Shown here: piece by piece, positions 23,902 through 36,784 of the stretch
How positions within the stretch are numbered: position 1 is the stretch's first letter
Layout: each line of letters starts with the position of its first letter
NCBI RefSeq assembly: GCF_000212695.1
Contig: NC_015514.1
Location: forward strand, 2,046,001 to 2,110,000
Origin: Cellulomonas fimi ATCC 484
GTDB lineage: Bacteria > Actinomycetota > Actinomycetes > Actinomycetales > Cellulomonadaceae
Reading direction: 5' to 3'
DNA length: 64,000 nucleotides
Position numbers and translations under genes: made by a program
Notes under the pieces: model-generated
Told to the model about the DNA's origin: nothing
Seen by the model: only the letters and a program-made list of their open reading frames with translations
Database searches by the model: none

Positions 23902-23905
<4 letters not shown>
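22988..23905 (-). CDS. opcA: glucose-6-phosphate dehydrogenase assembly protein OpcA
   Basis: OpcA, 305 residues, an allosteric or assembly partner of glucose-6-phosphate dehydrogenase in actinobacteria and cyanobacteria. Recognisable blocks are IINLPDTTTRDINKRLLKER, CRVIVLAKDTHERTSTLDA, TLVMPLLLPDAPIVTWWPHE, LAWTRATLWRGLIAATLDQP and PLGRMAQRRITDTS. GTG 23905 is preferred as start because it overlaps the zwf stop as GTGA, the coupling used throughout this operon, and IINLPDTTT matches the family N-terminus; an upstream GTG at 23917 would add four residues. It lies between zwf and pgl, as expected for its role. Confidence 0.94.
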
Positions 23906-25439
<1,534 letters not shown>

Positions 25440-25443
<4 letters not shown>

Positions 25444-26582
25444 CTGGCCTCACCGGCCGCGACCTGCGCGGACGCCCCGGACAGGCCCGTGCGCACCGTC
25501 TCCAGCAGCTGCGCCCAGCTCGCCTCGAACTTCTGCACGCCCTCCTGCTCGAGCGTCGTCGTCACCTCGTCGAGGTCGACGCCGAGCGCCCGGAGCCGCG
25601 TGATGACGTCCCCCGCCTCGTCCTGCGTGCCCGTCACCGTGTCGGTGCCGTCGCCACCGTGGTCCGCGACCGCGCGCAGCGTGGCCTCCGGCATGGTGTT
25701 GACGACGCCCGCGACGACGAGCTCGTCGACGTAGAGCGTGTCGGGGTAGGCGGGGTCCTTGACCCCGGTCGACGCCCACAGCGGCCGCTGCGGGTGCGCA
25801 CCGGCCGCGGCGAGGGCCTGCCAGCGCTCACCCGCCACGACGTCCTGGTAGACGCCGTACGCGAGCCGCGCGTTCGCGATCGCCGCCCTGCCGCGCAGCG
25901 CGGCGGCCTCGGGAGTGCCGAGCGCGTCGAGCCGGGCGTCGACCGCCGCGTCCACGCGGGACACGAAGAACGACGCGACCGACGCGATGCGCGCGAGGTC
26001 GTGGCCGTTCGCGCGTGCCTGCTCCAGGCCGGCCAGGAACGCGTCCAGGACGGCGCGGTAGCGGTCGAGGGAGAAGATCAGCGTCACGTTGACGCTGATC
26101 CCCTCCGCGAGGACCGCCGTGATCGCCGGCAGCCCCTCGACCGTCGCCGGGATCTTGATGAGCACGTTGGGCCGGTCCACCGTCGACCAGAGCGCCTTCG
26201 CGGAGGCGGTCGTCGCATCGGTGTCCCGGGCGAGCCGCGGGTCGACCTCGATCGACACGCGGCCGTCGACGCCGTCGGTCCGGTCGTAGACCGGCCGCAG
26301 GACGTCGGCGGCCGCGCGCACGTCGTCGGTCGTGATGCGGAAGACCGCCTCGTCGACGTCTGCGCCCGCCGCGGCGAGCGCACGGAGCTGCTCGTCGTAG
26401 GCGTCGCCCTTCGCGAGGGCGGAGGCGAAGATCGTCGGGTTGGTCGTCACGCCGACCACGCCGAGGTCCTCGACGAGCCCGGCGAGGTCGCCGGTGCGCA
26501 GGCGCTCACGCGACAGGTCGTCGAGCCAGATCGCCACCCCCGCCCCCGTGAGTCGCTCGACCGGGGTGCTGCTCGGTGCCAT
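25440..26582 (-). CDS. tal: transaldolase
   Basis: Transaldolase, 380 residues, moving a dihydroxyacetone unit between sugar phosphates in the non-oxidative pentose phosphate branch; length and motifs are those of the actinobacterial TalAB subfamily. Visible: [41 protein letters not shown] and [14 protein letters not shown] with the Schiff-base lysine, then [27 protein letters not shown] and [18 protein letters not shown]. The ATG at 26582 has GGGGAAG upstream; a longer frame to 26999 overlaps tkt and is rejected. It is separated from tkt by 70 bases. Confidence 0.97.
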
Positions 26583-26652
26583 CGTGCTTCCCCTTCTCCC
26601 CACTCCACGGCCCCGGGTGCGCGGGACCGGTCGTCCGATCGGACCCGCGTGC

Positions 26653-28821
<2,169 letters not shown>

Positions 28822-29158
28822 CGCACCTCATTCCCACCCGCACCGGCGGCCGGGTGTCGTCTTCGACGTTCTGTGTCGGCCACCCGCGACGGGGCGCCGG
28901 CGGGATGCGGTGCGTCACGGGGGAGGCGACCGTCGGTCCCTGCGGCGTCGAGCCTATATCTCAGCGGGGGTGGGACGTTCACGGTGACCACGGGCGGCGC
29001 AGCGGGCGGGCGGGCGCGGGCGGACGGTTGCCGCAGCGATCGATCTCACACCGGTGGGGCCGCGCCCGGCGGGGTCTCGACCACCCGGGACGGGTGTCCA
29101 GGCCGTAGCATGGCCACGCGACAAGCCCCCCGCCGGACCAGGAACGGAACCGCAGCGC
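28822..29158. other. divergent regulatory region between tkt and ctaB
   Basis: A 337-base stretch without a gene. It holds a minus-strand TATAGG (28958-28953) about 130 bases before tkt, a plus-strand TAGCAT (29106-29111) about 48 bases before ctaB, and GC-rich sequence between. In-frame open sequence continuous with ctaB from 29054 shows no conservation. No clear operator or riboswitch was seen. Confidence 0.5.
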
Positions 29159-30166
29159 GTGCGCCTCAGCAGTCCTCTGTCAGTCGACGACGCCGGAGCG
29201 TCGGCAGCGCCGACCCCGCGTCCGCGGCTGGCGGCGGCGCCCGGCGAGGGTGCTGCGGCGGTGCCGGTGACGCGGTGGGCCCGGGTGCGGCGGACGGTCG
29301 GGGCGTACGTCGCGCTGACGAAGCCGCGCGTGATCGAGCTGCTGCTGGTGACGACGCTGCCGACGATGATCCTGGCGCAGGGGGGCTTCCCGAGCCTGGG
29401 TCTGGTGCTCGCGACGCTCGTGGGCGGCGCGGCGGCGGCGGGGTCGGCGAACGTGCTGAACTGCTACATCGACCGGGACATCGACCGGGTGATGAACCGC
29501 ACGAAGCGGCGGCCGACGGCGACGGGGGAGATCTCTCCGCGGGCGGCCCTGCTGTTCGGCCTGACGCTGGGCGTGGTGTCGCTGACGTGGCTGTGGCTCG
29601 TGGTGAACCCGGCGTCGGCGTGGCTCACGGCGGGCGCGATCCTCATCTACGTCGTGGGCTACACGATGATCCTCAAGCGCCGCACGCCGCAGAACATCGT
29701 GTGGGGCGGCGCGGCGGGCTGCATGCCGGTGCTCATCGGCTGGTCGGCGGTGACGGGCGGCGTCTCGTGGACTCCGCTGGTCCTGTTCGGCGTGATCTTC
29801 TTCTGGACGCCGCCGCACTACTGGCCGCTGTCGATGAAGTTCCGCAAGGACTACGCCGCGGCGGGTGTGCCGATGCTGCCGGTGGTGGCGAAGGACGCGA
29901 AGGTCGCGCGCGAGATGATCGCGTACACCCTCGCGATGATCGCGTGCACGCTGCTGCTGGTCCCGGTGGCCGGCATGACGTGGGTGTACGCGGTCGTGGC
30001 GACCGCGCTGGGTGCGTGGTTCCTGTGGTCGTGCGTGACGCTGCTGCGCCGCGCGAACGACCCGGCGCGCGGGCGCCTGCGGGCGATGACCGTGTTCCAC
30101 GGCTCGATCACGTACCTGACGTTGCTGTCCGTGGCGATCGCGGTCGACGTCTTCCTGCCGCTCTGA
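29159..30166 (+). CDS. ctaB: protoheme IX farnesyltransferase (heme O synthase)
   Basis: UbiA-superfamily prenyltransferase, 335 residues, adding a farnesyl group to heme b to make heme O for cytochrome oxidase. Aspartate-rich motifs are clear: [20 protein letters not shown] in the first half and the [20 protein letters not shown] segment in the second. About nine transmembrane helices follow a ~45-residue hydrophilic N-terminal tail. GTG 29159 is preferred as start, with AGGAACGGAA upstream; no ATG gives a better family fit. It stands beside tkt as in many actinobacteria. xerD begins 8 bases after its stop. Confidence 0.95.
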   Translation: MRLSSPLSVDDAGASAAPTPRPRLAAAPGEGAAAVPVTRWARVRRTVGAYVALTKPRVIELLLVTTLPTMILAQGGFPSLGLVLATLVGGAAAAGSANVLNCYIDRDIDRVMNRTKRRPTATGEISPRAALLFGLTLGVVSLTWLWLVVNPASAWLTAGAILIYVVGYTMILKRRTPQNIVWGGAAGCMPVLIGWSAVTGGVSWTPLVLFGVIFFWTPPHYWPLSMKFRKDYAAAGVPMLPVVAKDAKVAREMIAYTLAMIACTLLLVPVAGMTWVYAVVATALGAWFLWSCVTLLRRANDPARGRLRAMTVFHGSITYLTLLSVAIAVDVFLPL

Positions 30167-30173
30167 CCCGCCG

Positions 30174-31142
30174 GTGACGGACGACGGCGAGGACGCCGCG
30201 GTGCTCGGCAACCGGTTGCGCGACGCGTTGGCGCGGTACGTCGAGCACCTCGCGGACCGTGGCCTGTCGGAGAACACGCTGCTGGCGTACCAGCGGGACC
30301 TGGACCGCTACGTGGCGTACCTCGAGTCGATCGGCCGGCGCGCGCCCGACGAGATCGCCGGGCAGGACGTCGAGGGGTTCGTCGACGCGGTCCGCACGGG
30401 CTCGGACGGGCGGCGGCCGCTGTCGGAGTCGTCCGCCGCGCGTCTGGTCGCGGCGGTCCGCGGCTGGCACCGGTTCCTGGCGCGCGACGGCATCACGGTC
30501 GACGACGCGGCCCGTGCGGTGCGGCCGCCCGCCCAGCCCCGCCGCCTGCCGCGGGCGATCTCGGTGGAGGACGTCGAGCGGCTCCTGGACGCGGCGGGAC
30601 GCGGGGAGGGGCCCGTGCCGGCACGGGACCGGGCGCTGCTCGAGCTGCTGTACTCCACGGGCGCGCGGATCTCGGAGGTCGTGGGGCTCGACCTCGCGGA
30701 CCTGGACCGCAGCGAGCGGCGCCCCGCGGTGCGGCTCGCGGTCGGCGGGGCGAAGCAGCGGGTGTCGCCGCTGGGCCGTCGGGCGCTGTCGGCGCTCACC
30801 GAGTACCTGACGCAGGCGCGCCCGGCGCTCGCCTCGGGCGCCGACCGGTCCGACCGGCTCGCGGTGTTCCTCAACACGCGCGGGACGCGGCTGAGCCGGC
30901 AGAGCGCGTGGGCGGTGCTGCGGTCCGCGGCGCACCGCGCGAGCCTGCCCGACGCCGACGTGATCTCCCCGCACACGCTGCGGCACTCGTTCGCGACGCA
31001 CATGCTCGCGCGGGGTGCGGACGTGCGCGTCGTGCAGGAGCTGCTGGGCCATGCGTCGGTCTCGACCACGCAGATCTACGCGACCGCGCGCGACGAGGCG
31101 CTCCGTGAGGCGTACACGGCCGCGCACCCGCACGCGCGGTGA
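30174..31142 (+). CDS. xerD: XerD-type site-specific tyrosine recombinase
   Basis: Tyrosine recombinase of 322 residues for chromosome dimer resolution at dif. The N-terminal core-binding domain (ALARYVEHLADRGLSENTLL) is followed by the catalytic domain with the full set of residues: R165 (STGARISE), K194 (GGAKQRVS), H267 and R270 (HTLRHSFATH), H293 (LGHASVST) and nucleophile Y302 (TTQIYATA). GTG start at 30174, 8 bases after ctaB. Its place upstream of parA-scpAB matches the usual actinobacterial XerD position; XerC versus XerD cannot be separated with certainty from sequence alone. Confidence 0.93.
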   Translation: MTDDGEDAAVLGNRLRDALARYVEHLADRGLSENTLLAYQRDLDRYVAYLESIGRRAPDEIAGQDVEGFVDAVRTGSDGRRPLSESSAARLVAAVRGWHRFLARDGITVDDAARAVRPPAQPRRLPRAISVEDVERLLDAAGRGEGPVPARDRALLELLYSTGARISEVVGLDLADLDRSERRPAVRLAVGGAKQRVSPLGRRALSALTEYLTQARPALASGADRSDRLAVFLNTRGTRLSRQSAWAVLRSAAHRASLPDADVISPHTLRHSFATHMLARGADVRVVQELLGHASVSTTQIYATARDEALREAYTAAHPHAR

Positions 31143-31212
31143 CGCGACGGATCCGCGCCGTCCCGGTCTGTCGCGCGGACCTCGCGACGCGCCCTCGGGT
31201 AGGTTGTCCCGC

Positions 31213-32079
31213 GTGGTGAGCCAGCAGACGACCGAACCGCAGCTCGACGCCGTCGGACGGCCGCTGCCCGTGTTCCCCGTTCCGCAGCCGCTGCCGTCGC
31301 ACGGTCCCGCCCGCGTCATCGCGATGTGCAACCAGAAGGGCGGCGTCGGCAAGACGACGACGACGATCAACCTGGCGGCGGCCCTCGCGGAGTACGGCCG
31401 CAAGGTCCTCGTCGTCGACTTCGACCCGCAGGGTGCCGCGTCGGTCGGCCTGGGCGTGAGCCCGCACGAGCTGGACCGCACCGTCTACAACCTGCTCATG
31501 GAGCGCGACGCGACGATCGGGGAGGTGCTGCGGTCCACGGCCACCCCCGGCCTCGACCTGCTCCCCGCGAACATCGACCTGTCCGCCGCCGAGGTGCAGC
31601 TCGTCGGCGAGGTCGCCCGTGAGTCCGTCCTCGCGCGCGTCCTGCGGCCCGTGCTCGACGACTACGACGTCGTCCTGGTCGACTGCCAGCCGTCGCTCGG
31701 CCTGCTCACGGTGAACGCCCTCACGGCGTCGCACGGCGTGATCATCCCGCTCGAGTGCGAGTTCTTCGCGCTGCGTGGTGTCGCGCTGCTCATCGAGACC
31801 ATCGAGAAGGTGCGTGACCGGCTCAACCCGCGGCTCGAGGTCGACGGCATCCTCGCCACGATGTACGACTCGCGCACCCTGCACGCCCGCGAGGTCGTCG
31901 CCCGGGTCCACGAGGCGTTCGGCGACACCCTTCTGCACACGGTCATCGGGCGCACCGTGAAGTTCCCCGACGCGACCGTCGCGGCGGAGCCGATCACCAC
32001 CTACGCGCCGACGCACGCCGGTGCGGCGGCCTACCGGCAGCTCGCGCGTGAGCTCGTCGCCCGTGGCGACGCGGCCTGA
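31213..32079 (+). CDS. ParA/Soj-family ATPase
   Basis: MinD/ParA deviant-Walker ATPase, 288 residues. The signature KGGVGKTTTT carries signature K42 and catalytic K47, followed by VLVVDFDPQGAASVGLG, VVLVDCQPSLGLLTVNAL and GIIPLECEFFALRGV-like VIIPLECEFFALRGVALLIE. It lies upstream of scpA-scpB, the usual place of a second, non-oriC ParA-like ATPase in actinobacteria linked to chromosome condensation and segregation; no parB follows. The start at GTG 31213 has TAGGTT plus 7 bases upstream, so the transcript is probably leaderless. The next GTG, at 31216, cannot be excluded. Confidence 0.93.
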   Translation: MVSQQTTEPQLDAVGRPLPVFPVPQPLPSHGPARVIAMCNQKGGVGKTTTTINLAAALAEYGRKVLVVDFDPQGAASVGLGVSPHELDRTVYNLLMERDATIGEVLRSTATPGLDLLPANIDLSAAEVQLVGEVARESVLARVLRPVLDDYDVVLVDCQPSLGLLTVNALTASHGVIIPLECEFFALRGVALLIETIEKVRDRLNPRLEVDGILATMYDSRTLHAREVVARVHEAFGDTLLHTVIGRTVKFPDATVAAEPITTYAPTHAGAAAYRQLARELVARGDAA

Positions 32080-32977
32080 CGAGCGCGCGGCCCCGCCCGA
32101 GCAGACACCGCCCGCGGGCGGCACCGACGGCGCGCCCGCGGGCACGCACGGCTTCGAGGTGCACCTCGACAACTTCTCCGGCCCGTTCGACGTGCTGCTC
32201 GGGCTCATCGCGAAGCACAAGCTCGACATCACCGAGGTCGCGCTCGGTCGCGTGACGGACGAGTTCGTGGCGTACATCCGCGGGCACGAGCGCGACTGGG
32301 ACCTCGACCGCGCGAGCGAGTTCCTCGTCGTCGCCGCGACGCTGCTCGACCTGAAGGCCGCCCGGCTCCTGCCGTCGGCGGACGTCGAGGACGCCGAGGA
32401 CCTCGAGCTGCTGGAGGCGCGGGACCTGCTGTTCGCCCGGCTCCTGCAGTACCGCGCGTACAAGCAGGTCGCCGCCTACCTCGCCGACCGGTTCGCGACC
32501 GAGGGGCGCAGGTTCCCGCGGACCGTGGCGCTCGAGCCGCACCTCGCCGCGCTGCTGCCCGAGCTCGTGTGGCAGGTCGGGCCCGAGGAGCTCGCGCGGC
32601 TCGCCGCCAAGGCCCTGTCGCCCCGCCCCGCACCGCCCGGGGTCGACATCAGCCACCTGCACGCGCCCGCCGTGTCGGTGCGGGAGCAGGCGGCGGTGCT
32701 CGTGGAGCGCCTGCGGCACAGCGGCGCCGCGTCGTTCCGGGCCCTGACCGCCGACGCCGACGCGACCGTCGTGGTCGTCGCACGGTTCCTCGCGCTGCTC
32801 GAGCTGTTCCGTGAGGGCGCCGTGGCGTTCGACCAGGTCGAGGCGCTCGGGGAGCTCACCGTCCGCTGGACGGGGACCGACGAGGGGGAGGTCGCGGTGT
32901 CGGACGACTTCGACCAGCTCGACACGACCGCGAGCGCGGCGACGCCCGCCGCGGGCGAGGACGGAGGCACACCATGA
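32063..32977 (+). CDS. scpA: segregation and condensation protein A
   Basis: Kleisin subunit of the SMC-ScpAB condensin, 304 residues; its ends bridge the SMC heads. Visible: FEVHLDNFSGPFDVLLGLIA, KHKLDITEVALGRVTDEFVA, FLVVAATLLDLKAARLLP, LLFARLLQYRAYKQVAAYLA and the C-terminal winged-helix segment FLALLELFREGAVAFDQVE. The first ~25 residues are a Pro/Gly-rich tail. GTG 32063 overlaps the end of the parA-like gene by 17 bases, and the stop overlaps scpB as ATGA. Confidence 0.95.
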   Translation: MATRPDERAAPPEQTPPAGGTDGAPAGTHGFEVHLDNFSGPFDVLLGLIAKHKLDITEVALGRVTDEFVAYIRGHERDWDLDRASEFLVVAATLLDLKAARLLPSADVEDAEDLELLEARDLLFARLLQYRAYKQVAAYLADRFATEGRRFPRTVALEPHLAALLPELVWQVGPEELARLAAKALSPRPAPPGVDISHLHAPAVSVREQAAVLVERLRHSGAASFRALTADADATVVVVARFLALLELFREGAVAFDQVEALGELTVRWTGTDEGEVAVSDDFDQLDTTASAATPAAGEDGGTP

Positions 32978-33639
32978 CGCCACCTGTGCAGGACCCGGTG
33001 ACGGGGGACGGCGGGTCGCCGCCGGACGGTGTCGCGGCGGACGAGCTCGCGTTCGACGTGGAGGACCTGCCCGGCGGTGCGGCGGCGGCGCTCGAGGCGG
33101 TCCTCATGGTCGCGGACGAGCCCGTCCCGGCCGTGCGGCTCGCTGCGGTGCTCGCGCTGCCGGTCTCCCGCGTGGAGGAGCTGCTCGCGGAGCTGGCGGC
33201 CGAGTACCGCGGTGAGCGTGGCGGGCGGCAGCGCGGGTTCGAGCTGCGTCGGGCGGGGGAGGGCTGGCGGATCTACTCCGGGCCTGCGTACGCGGACGTG
33301 GTGGGCCGGTTCGTGCTCGACGGGCAGACGGCGCGGCTGACGCAGGCGGCGCTGGAGACGCTGGCGGTCGTCGCGTACCGGCAGCCGGTGACCCGCGGGC
33401 AGGTGTCCGCGGTGCGCGGCGTGAACGTCGACGGCGTCGTCCGCACGCTGACGGCGCGTGGCCTGGTCGCGGAGGTCGGCACCGATCCGACGAGCGGCGC
33501 GGTCCTGTACGCGACCACGGGATACTTCTTGGAACGCATGGGGGTGTCCAGCCTGGACGAGCTGCCCCCGCTCGCCCCCTACCTGCCGGACATCGACGCG
33601 CTCGACGGTGTCGACCAGGCGATCGGAGAGACCAGATGA
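32974..33639 (+). CDS. scpB: segregation and condensation protein B
   Basis: ScpB, 221 residues, a tandem winged-helix protein that binds ScpA as a dimer in condensin. Recognised from GGAAAALEAVLMVADEPVPA, RGFELRRAGEGWRIYSGPAY, RLTQAALETLAVVAYRQPVT, GQVSAVRGVNVDGVVRTL and the closing LYATTGYFLERMGV. About 35 N-terminal residues are variable. ATGA overlaps at both ends (with scpA and rluB) point to translational coupling. Confidence 0.96.
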   Translation: MTPPVQDPVTGDGGSPPDGVAADELAFDVEDLPGGAAAALEAVLMVADEPVPAVRLAAVLALPVSRVEELLAELAAEYRGERGGRQRGFELRRAGEGWRIYSGPAYADVVGRFVLDGQTARLTQAALETLAVVAYRQPVTRGQVSAVRGVNVDGVVRTLTARGLVAEVGTDPTSGAVLYATTGYFLERMGVSSLDELPPLAPYLPDIDALDGVDQAIGETR

Positions 33640-34964
33640 GCCCGCAGCAGCGAGGAGGCGGCCCGCGCGGTGCCGGCCGTGGAGGCGCCGGCGGGGCCGG
33701 GCGTCCCGGTGGCGGTGGCCGGCCGGGCGCCGGGCGCGAGGCAGGTCGCGGTGGTGCCGCGCGTGACGCCGGCCGCGGCGGGGCGTCGCGTGACGGTGGC
33801 GCGCGCGGCGGTGGCGCGCGTGACGGTGGTCGCGGCGGACCGGACCGTGACGCGTCCGGGCGCGGTGGTCCGGCGCGTGGTGCGTCGGGACGCGGTGGTG
33901 CGGGGCGTGGTGCCGGGCAGTGGGGCGGTCCCGCACGTGAGGGCGCGGGGCGCGACGGTGCAGGGCGCGACGGTGCGGGGCGTGACCGTGCACCTCGCGA
34001 GGGAGCGTCCCGCGAGGGTGCGCCCCGCGAGGGTGCGTGGCGCGACGAGGCGTCCCGTGGGCGGGCGGCTCGCGGGGGTGCCGGGCGGCCGACGGCCGGC
34101 GGTGGGCGTCCGACGGGCGGGTCGACCGGTCGGCCGGGCCGCGGCGGTGCGGGCGTCGGACGCCCGTCGCGTGCGCCGCAGCGCCCGGCACGTCCGCGCC
34201 GGGTGCCGGAGCCCGAGGTGACGATCGACGTGCACGACCCGGACGGCGTGCGGCTGCAGAAGGTGCTCGCGTCGGCGGGGCTCGGGTCGCGCCGTGCGTG
34301 CGAGGAGCTCATCGCGACCGGCCGGGTGACGGTCGACGGGTCGACGGTCCGGGAGCTGGGTGTGCGGGTCGACCCGCTGACGGCGGTGATCCACGTCGAC
34401 GGGATGCGGGTGCAGCTCGACTCGTCCGTCGTGACCCTCGCGCTGAACAAGCCGAAGGGGGTCGTGTCGACGATGCACGACCCGGAGGGGCGACCGTCGG
34501 TCGCGCAGTTCGTCGCGGACCGCTCGGAGCGCCTGTTCCACGTCGGGCGCCTGGACTCCGAGACGGAGGGTCTGCTGCTCCTCACGAACGACGGCGAGCT
34601 GGCCAACCGGCTGTCGCACCCGTCGCACGGCGTCGCGAAGACGTACCTCGCGCACGTCGAGGGCCGCGTCGCGGGCTCGCTCGCGGGCAGGCTGGCGCGC
34701 GGGGTCGAGCTCGAGGACGGCGTGGTGACCGTGGACCGGTTCCAGGTCGTGCAGACGACGCCGCAGGCGAGCCTCGTCGAGGTCGTGCTGCACGAGGGTC
34801 GCAACCGGGTGGTGCGCCGCCTCCTGGAGGAGGTCGGGCACCCGGTCACGCGCCTGGTCCGCACGCAGATCGGGCCGATCCGCCTGGGCGACCTGAAGCC
34901 CGGGCGCACGCGCGTGCTGTCGAAGACGGAGGTCGGCTCGCTCATGACGCAGGTGGGCATGTGA
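33636..34964 (+). CDS. rluB: RluB-type pseudouridine synthase with long Gly/Arg-rich N-terminus
   Basis: 23S rRNA pseudouridine synthase, 442 residues. The conserved part starts near residue 195: an S4 RNA-binding domain (VRLQKVLASAGLGSRRACEE), then the RsuA/RluB catalytic core with the aspartate in GRLDSETEGLLLLTNDGEL and the RNRVVRRLLEEVGHPVTRL block. The first ~194 residues are low complexity (RGG, RDG and GRD repeats; almost only Gly, Arg, Ala, Asp, Ser, Pro), probably a disordered RNA-binding tail. The DNA there is a set of imperfect 12-15-base repeats. Overlaps scpB and tyrA by 4 bases each. Confidence 0.92.
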   Translation: MSPQQRGGGPRGAGRGGAGGAGRPGGGGRPGAGREAGRGGAARDAGRGGASRDGGARGGGARDGGRGGPDRDASGRGGPARGASGRGGAGRGAGQWGGPAREGAGRDGAGRDGAGRDRAPREGASREGAPREGAWRDEASRGRAARGGAGRPTAGGGRPTGGSTGRPGRGGAGVGRPSRAPQRPARPRRVPEPEVTIDVHDPDGVRLQKVLASAGLGSRRACEELIATGRVTVDGSTVRELGVRVDPLTAVIHVDGMRVQLDSSVVTLALNKPKGVVSTMHDPEGRPSVAQFVADRSERLFHVGRLDSETEGLLLLTNDGELANRLSHPSHGVAKTYLAHVEGRVAGSLAGRLARGVELEDGVVTVDRFQVVQTTPQASLVEVVLHEGRNRVVRRLLEEVGHPVTRLVRTQIGPIRLGDLKPGRTRVLSKTEVGSLMTQVGM

Positions 34965-36070
34965 ACGTCGCCACCGTGGGTCCGGTCCGGGTCGTCGGCA
35001 CGGGGCTGCTCGGCACGTCCGTCGGGCTGGGCCTGGCGACGCGCGGCGTGGACGTCCTGCTGCACGACCCGTCGCGGACCGCGGTGGCCCTCGCCCGGGA
35101 CGTGGGTGCGGGGCGGCCCGCGTCGGCGGACGACCCCGAGCCTGCTCTCGTCGTGGTCGCCGCCCCTCCGGACGTGACGGCGGACGTGGTCCGCGCGGAG
35201 CTCGCGGCCCACCCGCGGGCGGTGGTGACCGACGTGGCGAGCGTCAAGGGGTACGTGCTGGCGGAGCTGCGGGCGTCGGGGGCGGACCTGACCCGGTACG
35301 TCGGCTCGCACCCCATGGCGGGGCGCGAGCGGTCGGGCCCCGCGGCCGCCGTGCCGGACCTGTTCCTGGGGCGTCCGTGGGTCATCGCCGACTCGGGGGT
35401 CTCCCGCCCGGACGCGCTGCTCGCGGTGCGCTCGCTCGCGGTGGACCTGGGCGCCGTCCCGGTGCCGATGGACGCGGACGCGCACGACGCGGCGGTGGCC
35501 GCGGTGTCGCACGTGCCCCAGGTCGCCGCGAGCCTCGTCGCGTCGCGCCTGCGGGACGTGGACGACGCCGCGCTCGGGCTCGCGGGGCAGGGGCTGCGCG
35601 ACGTGACCCGGCTCGCGGCGTCCGACCCGGCGCTGTGGACGTCGATCCTCGCCGCGAACGCGGCCGCGGTGCGCGACGTGCTGGTCGGGCTGCGGGGCGA
35701 TCTCGACGCGGTGATCCGGGCGCTCGACGGCGCCGCCGCGGCGACCGGGCCGGAGGACGTCGAGGTGGGGGCGCTGTCGACGATCGCGCAGACCATCGCG
35801 GACGGGAACGCCGGTGTCGCGCGCGTCCCCGGCAAGCACGGTGGCGCCCGGCGTGAGTACGTGGTCGTCACGGTGCTCGTCCCGGACGCGCCCGGTGAGC
35901 TCGCGCGCCTGCTCACGGACGTGGGCGACGCGGGCGTGAACCTGGAGGACCTGCACCTGGAGCACGCCGCGGGCCGCCCGGTCGGCATGGCGGCGATCGC
36001 GGTGCTGCCCGGTGCGGTCGCGCACCTCGAGGCGGAGCTGACGCTCCGCGGATGGAGACTGGTGAGTTGA
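34961..36070 (+). CDS. tyrA: prephenate dehydrogenase
   Basis: NAD(P)-dependent prephenate dehydrogenase of tyrosine synthesis, 369 residues. There is an N-terminal Rossmann fold (VVGTGLLGTSVGLGLATRG), conserved VVTDVASVKGYVLAEL and VGSHPMAGRERSGP, a helical dimerisation domain (DAAVAAVSHVPQVAASLVAS), and a C-terminal ACT-like domain (VLVPDAPGELARLLTDVGD) that may sense tyrosine. GTG start 34961 overlaps the rluB stop as GTGA; an upstream open frame is shadow sequence. The 3' end overlaps cmk. Confidence 0.93.
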   Translation: MNVATVGPVRVVGTGLLGTSVGLGLATRGVDVLLHDPSRTAVALARDVGAGRPASADDPEPALVVVAAPPDVTADVVRAELAAHPRAVVTDVASVKGYVLAELRASGADLTRYVGSHPMAGRERSGPAAAVPDLFLGRPWVIADSGVSRPDALLAVRSLAVDLGAVPVPMDADAHDAAVAAVSHVPQVAASLVASRLRDVDDAALGLAGQGLRDVTRLAASDPALWTSILAANAAAVRDVLVGLRGDLDAVIRALDGAAAATGPEDVEVGALSTIAQTIADGNAGVARVPGKHGGARREYVVVTVLVPDAPGELARLLTDVGDAGVNLEDLHLEHAAGRPVGMAAIAVLPGAVAHLEAELTLRGWRLVS

Positions 36071-36780
36071 GCGAGATCCCGACGCCTCTCGTGGTGGCGG
36101 TCGACGGGCCGTCCGGGTCCGGCAAGTCGAGCGTGTCGCGCGCGGTCGCGCGCGACCTGGGGCTGGCCTACCTGGACACGGGAGCGATGTACCGGGCGGC
36201 GACGTGGTGGTGCCTGGACCAGGGGCTGCCGCTGACGGACACGGCCGCCGTCGCGGACGCGGTGCGGGCCCTGCCGCTCGTCATGGGTGTCGACCCGGAC
36301 GACCCGACCGTCGTGGTGGGCGGCACGGACGTGACGGCCGCGATCCGCGAGACGGCGATCTCGGCGGCCGTGAGCGCGGTCGCGACGAACCTCGACGCGC
36401 GGGCCGAGCTGGGGCGCCTGCAGCGTGCCGCGATCAAGGCGGAGCGGGAGCCGGGCGGCTTCTCGCAGGGCCGGGGGATCGTCGCGGAGGGTCGCGACAT
36501 CACGACGGTCGTCGCGCCCGACGCGGACGTGCGGGTGCTGCTCACGGCCAGCGAGGAGGCGCGCCTGTCGCGCCGGGCGCTCGACGTGCACGGCACCGCC
36601 GACGCGTCCGCCGTCGAGGCGACCCGTGACCAGGTGCTGCGCCGCGACGCGGACGACTCGACGGTCGTGCAGTTCCACACCGCCGCCGACGGCGTCGTCA
36701 CGATCGACTCCTCGCACCTGGGGTTCGACGAGACGGTCGAGGCGGTGCTCGCGGTCGTCTCGGCCGCCACCCGGGCGTGA
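36052..36780 (+). CDS. cmk: cytidylate kinase
   Basis: CMP/dCMP kinase, 242 residues. P-loop AVDGPSGSGKSSVSRAVA, LAYLDTGAMYRAATWWCL, GFSQGRGIVAEGRDITTVV and the lid segment RLSRRALDVHGTADASAV are typical. ATG 36052 lies inside the last 19 bases of tyrA; a TTG at 36067, overlapping the tyrA stop as TTGA and with GGAG 9 bases upstream, is an alternative start that would remove five residues. The cmk-plsC-der order downstream of tyrA is common in actinobacteria. Confidence 0.95.
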   Translation: METGELSEIPTPLVVAVDGPSGSGKSSVSRAVARDLGLAYLDTGAMYRAATWWCLDQGLPLTDTAAVADAVRALPLVMGVDPDDPTVVVGGTDVTAAIRETAISAAVSAVATNLDARAELGRLQRAAIKAEREPGGFSQGRGIVAEGRDITTVVAPDADVRVLLTASEEARLSRRALDVHGTADASAVEATRDQVLRRDADDSTVVQFHTAADGVVTIDSSHLGFDETVEAVLAVVSAATRA

Positions 36781-36784
36781 CCCC

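Noticed and set aside
31213..32079. parAB partition locus of a plasmid or oriC
   Set aside because: The gene is followed by scpA-scpB, not parB, and no parS-like 16-mer was seen. This is the usual condensin-linked ParA-like gene.
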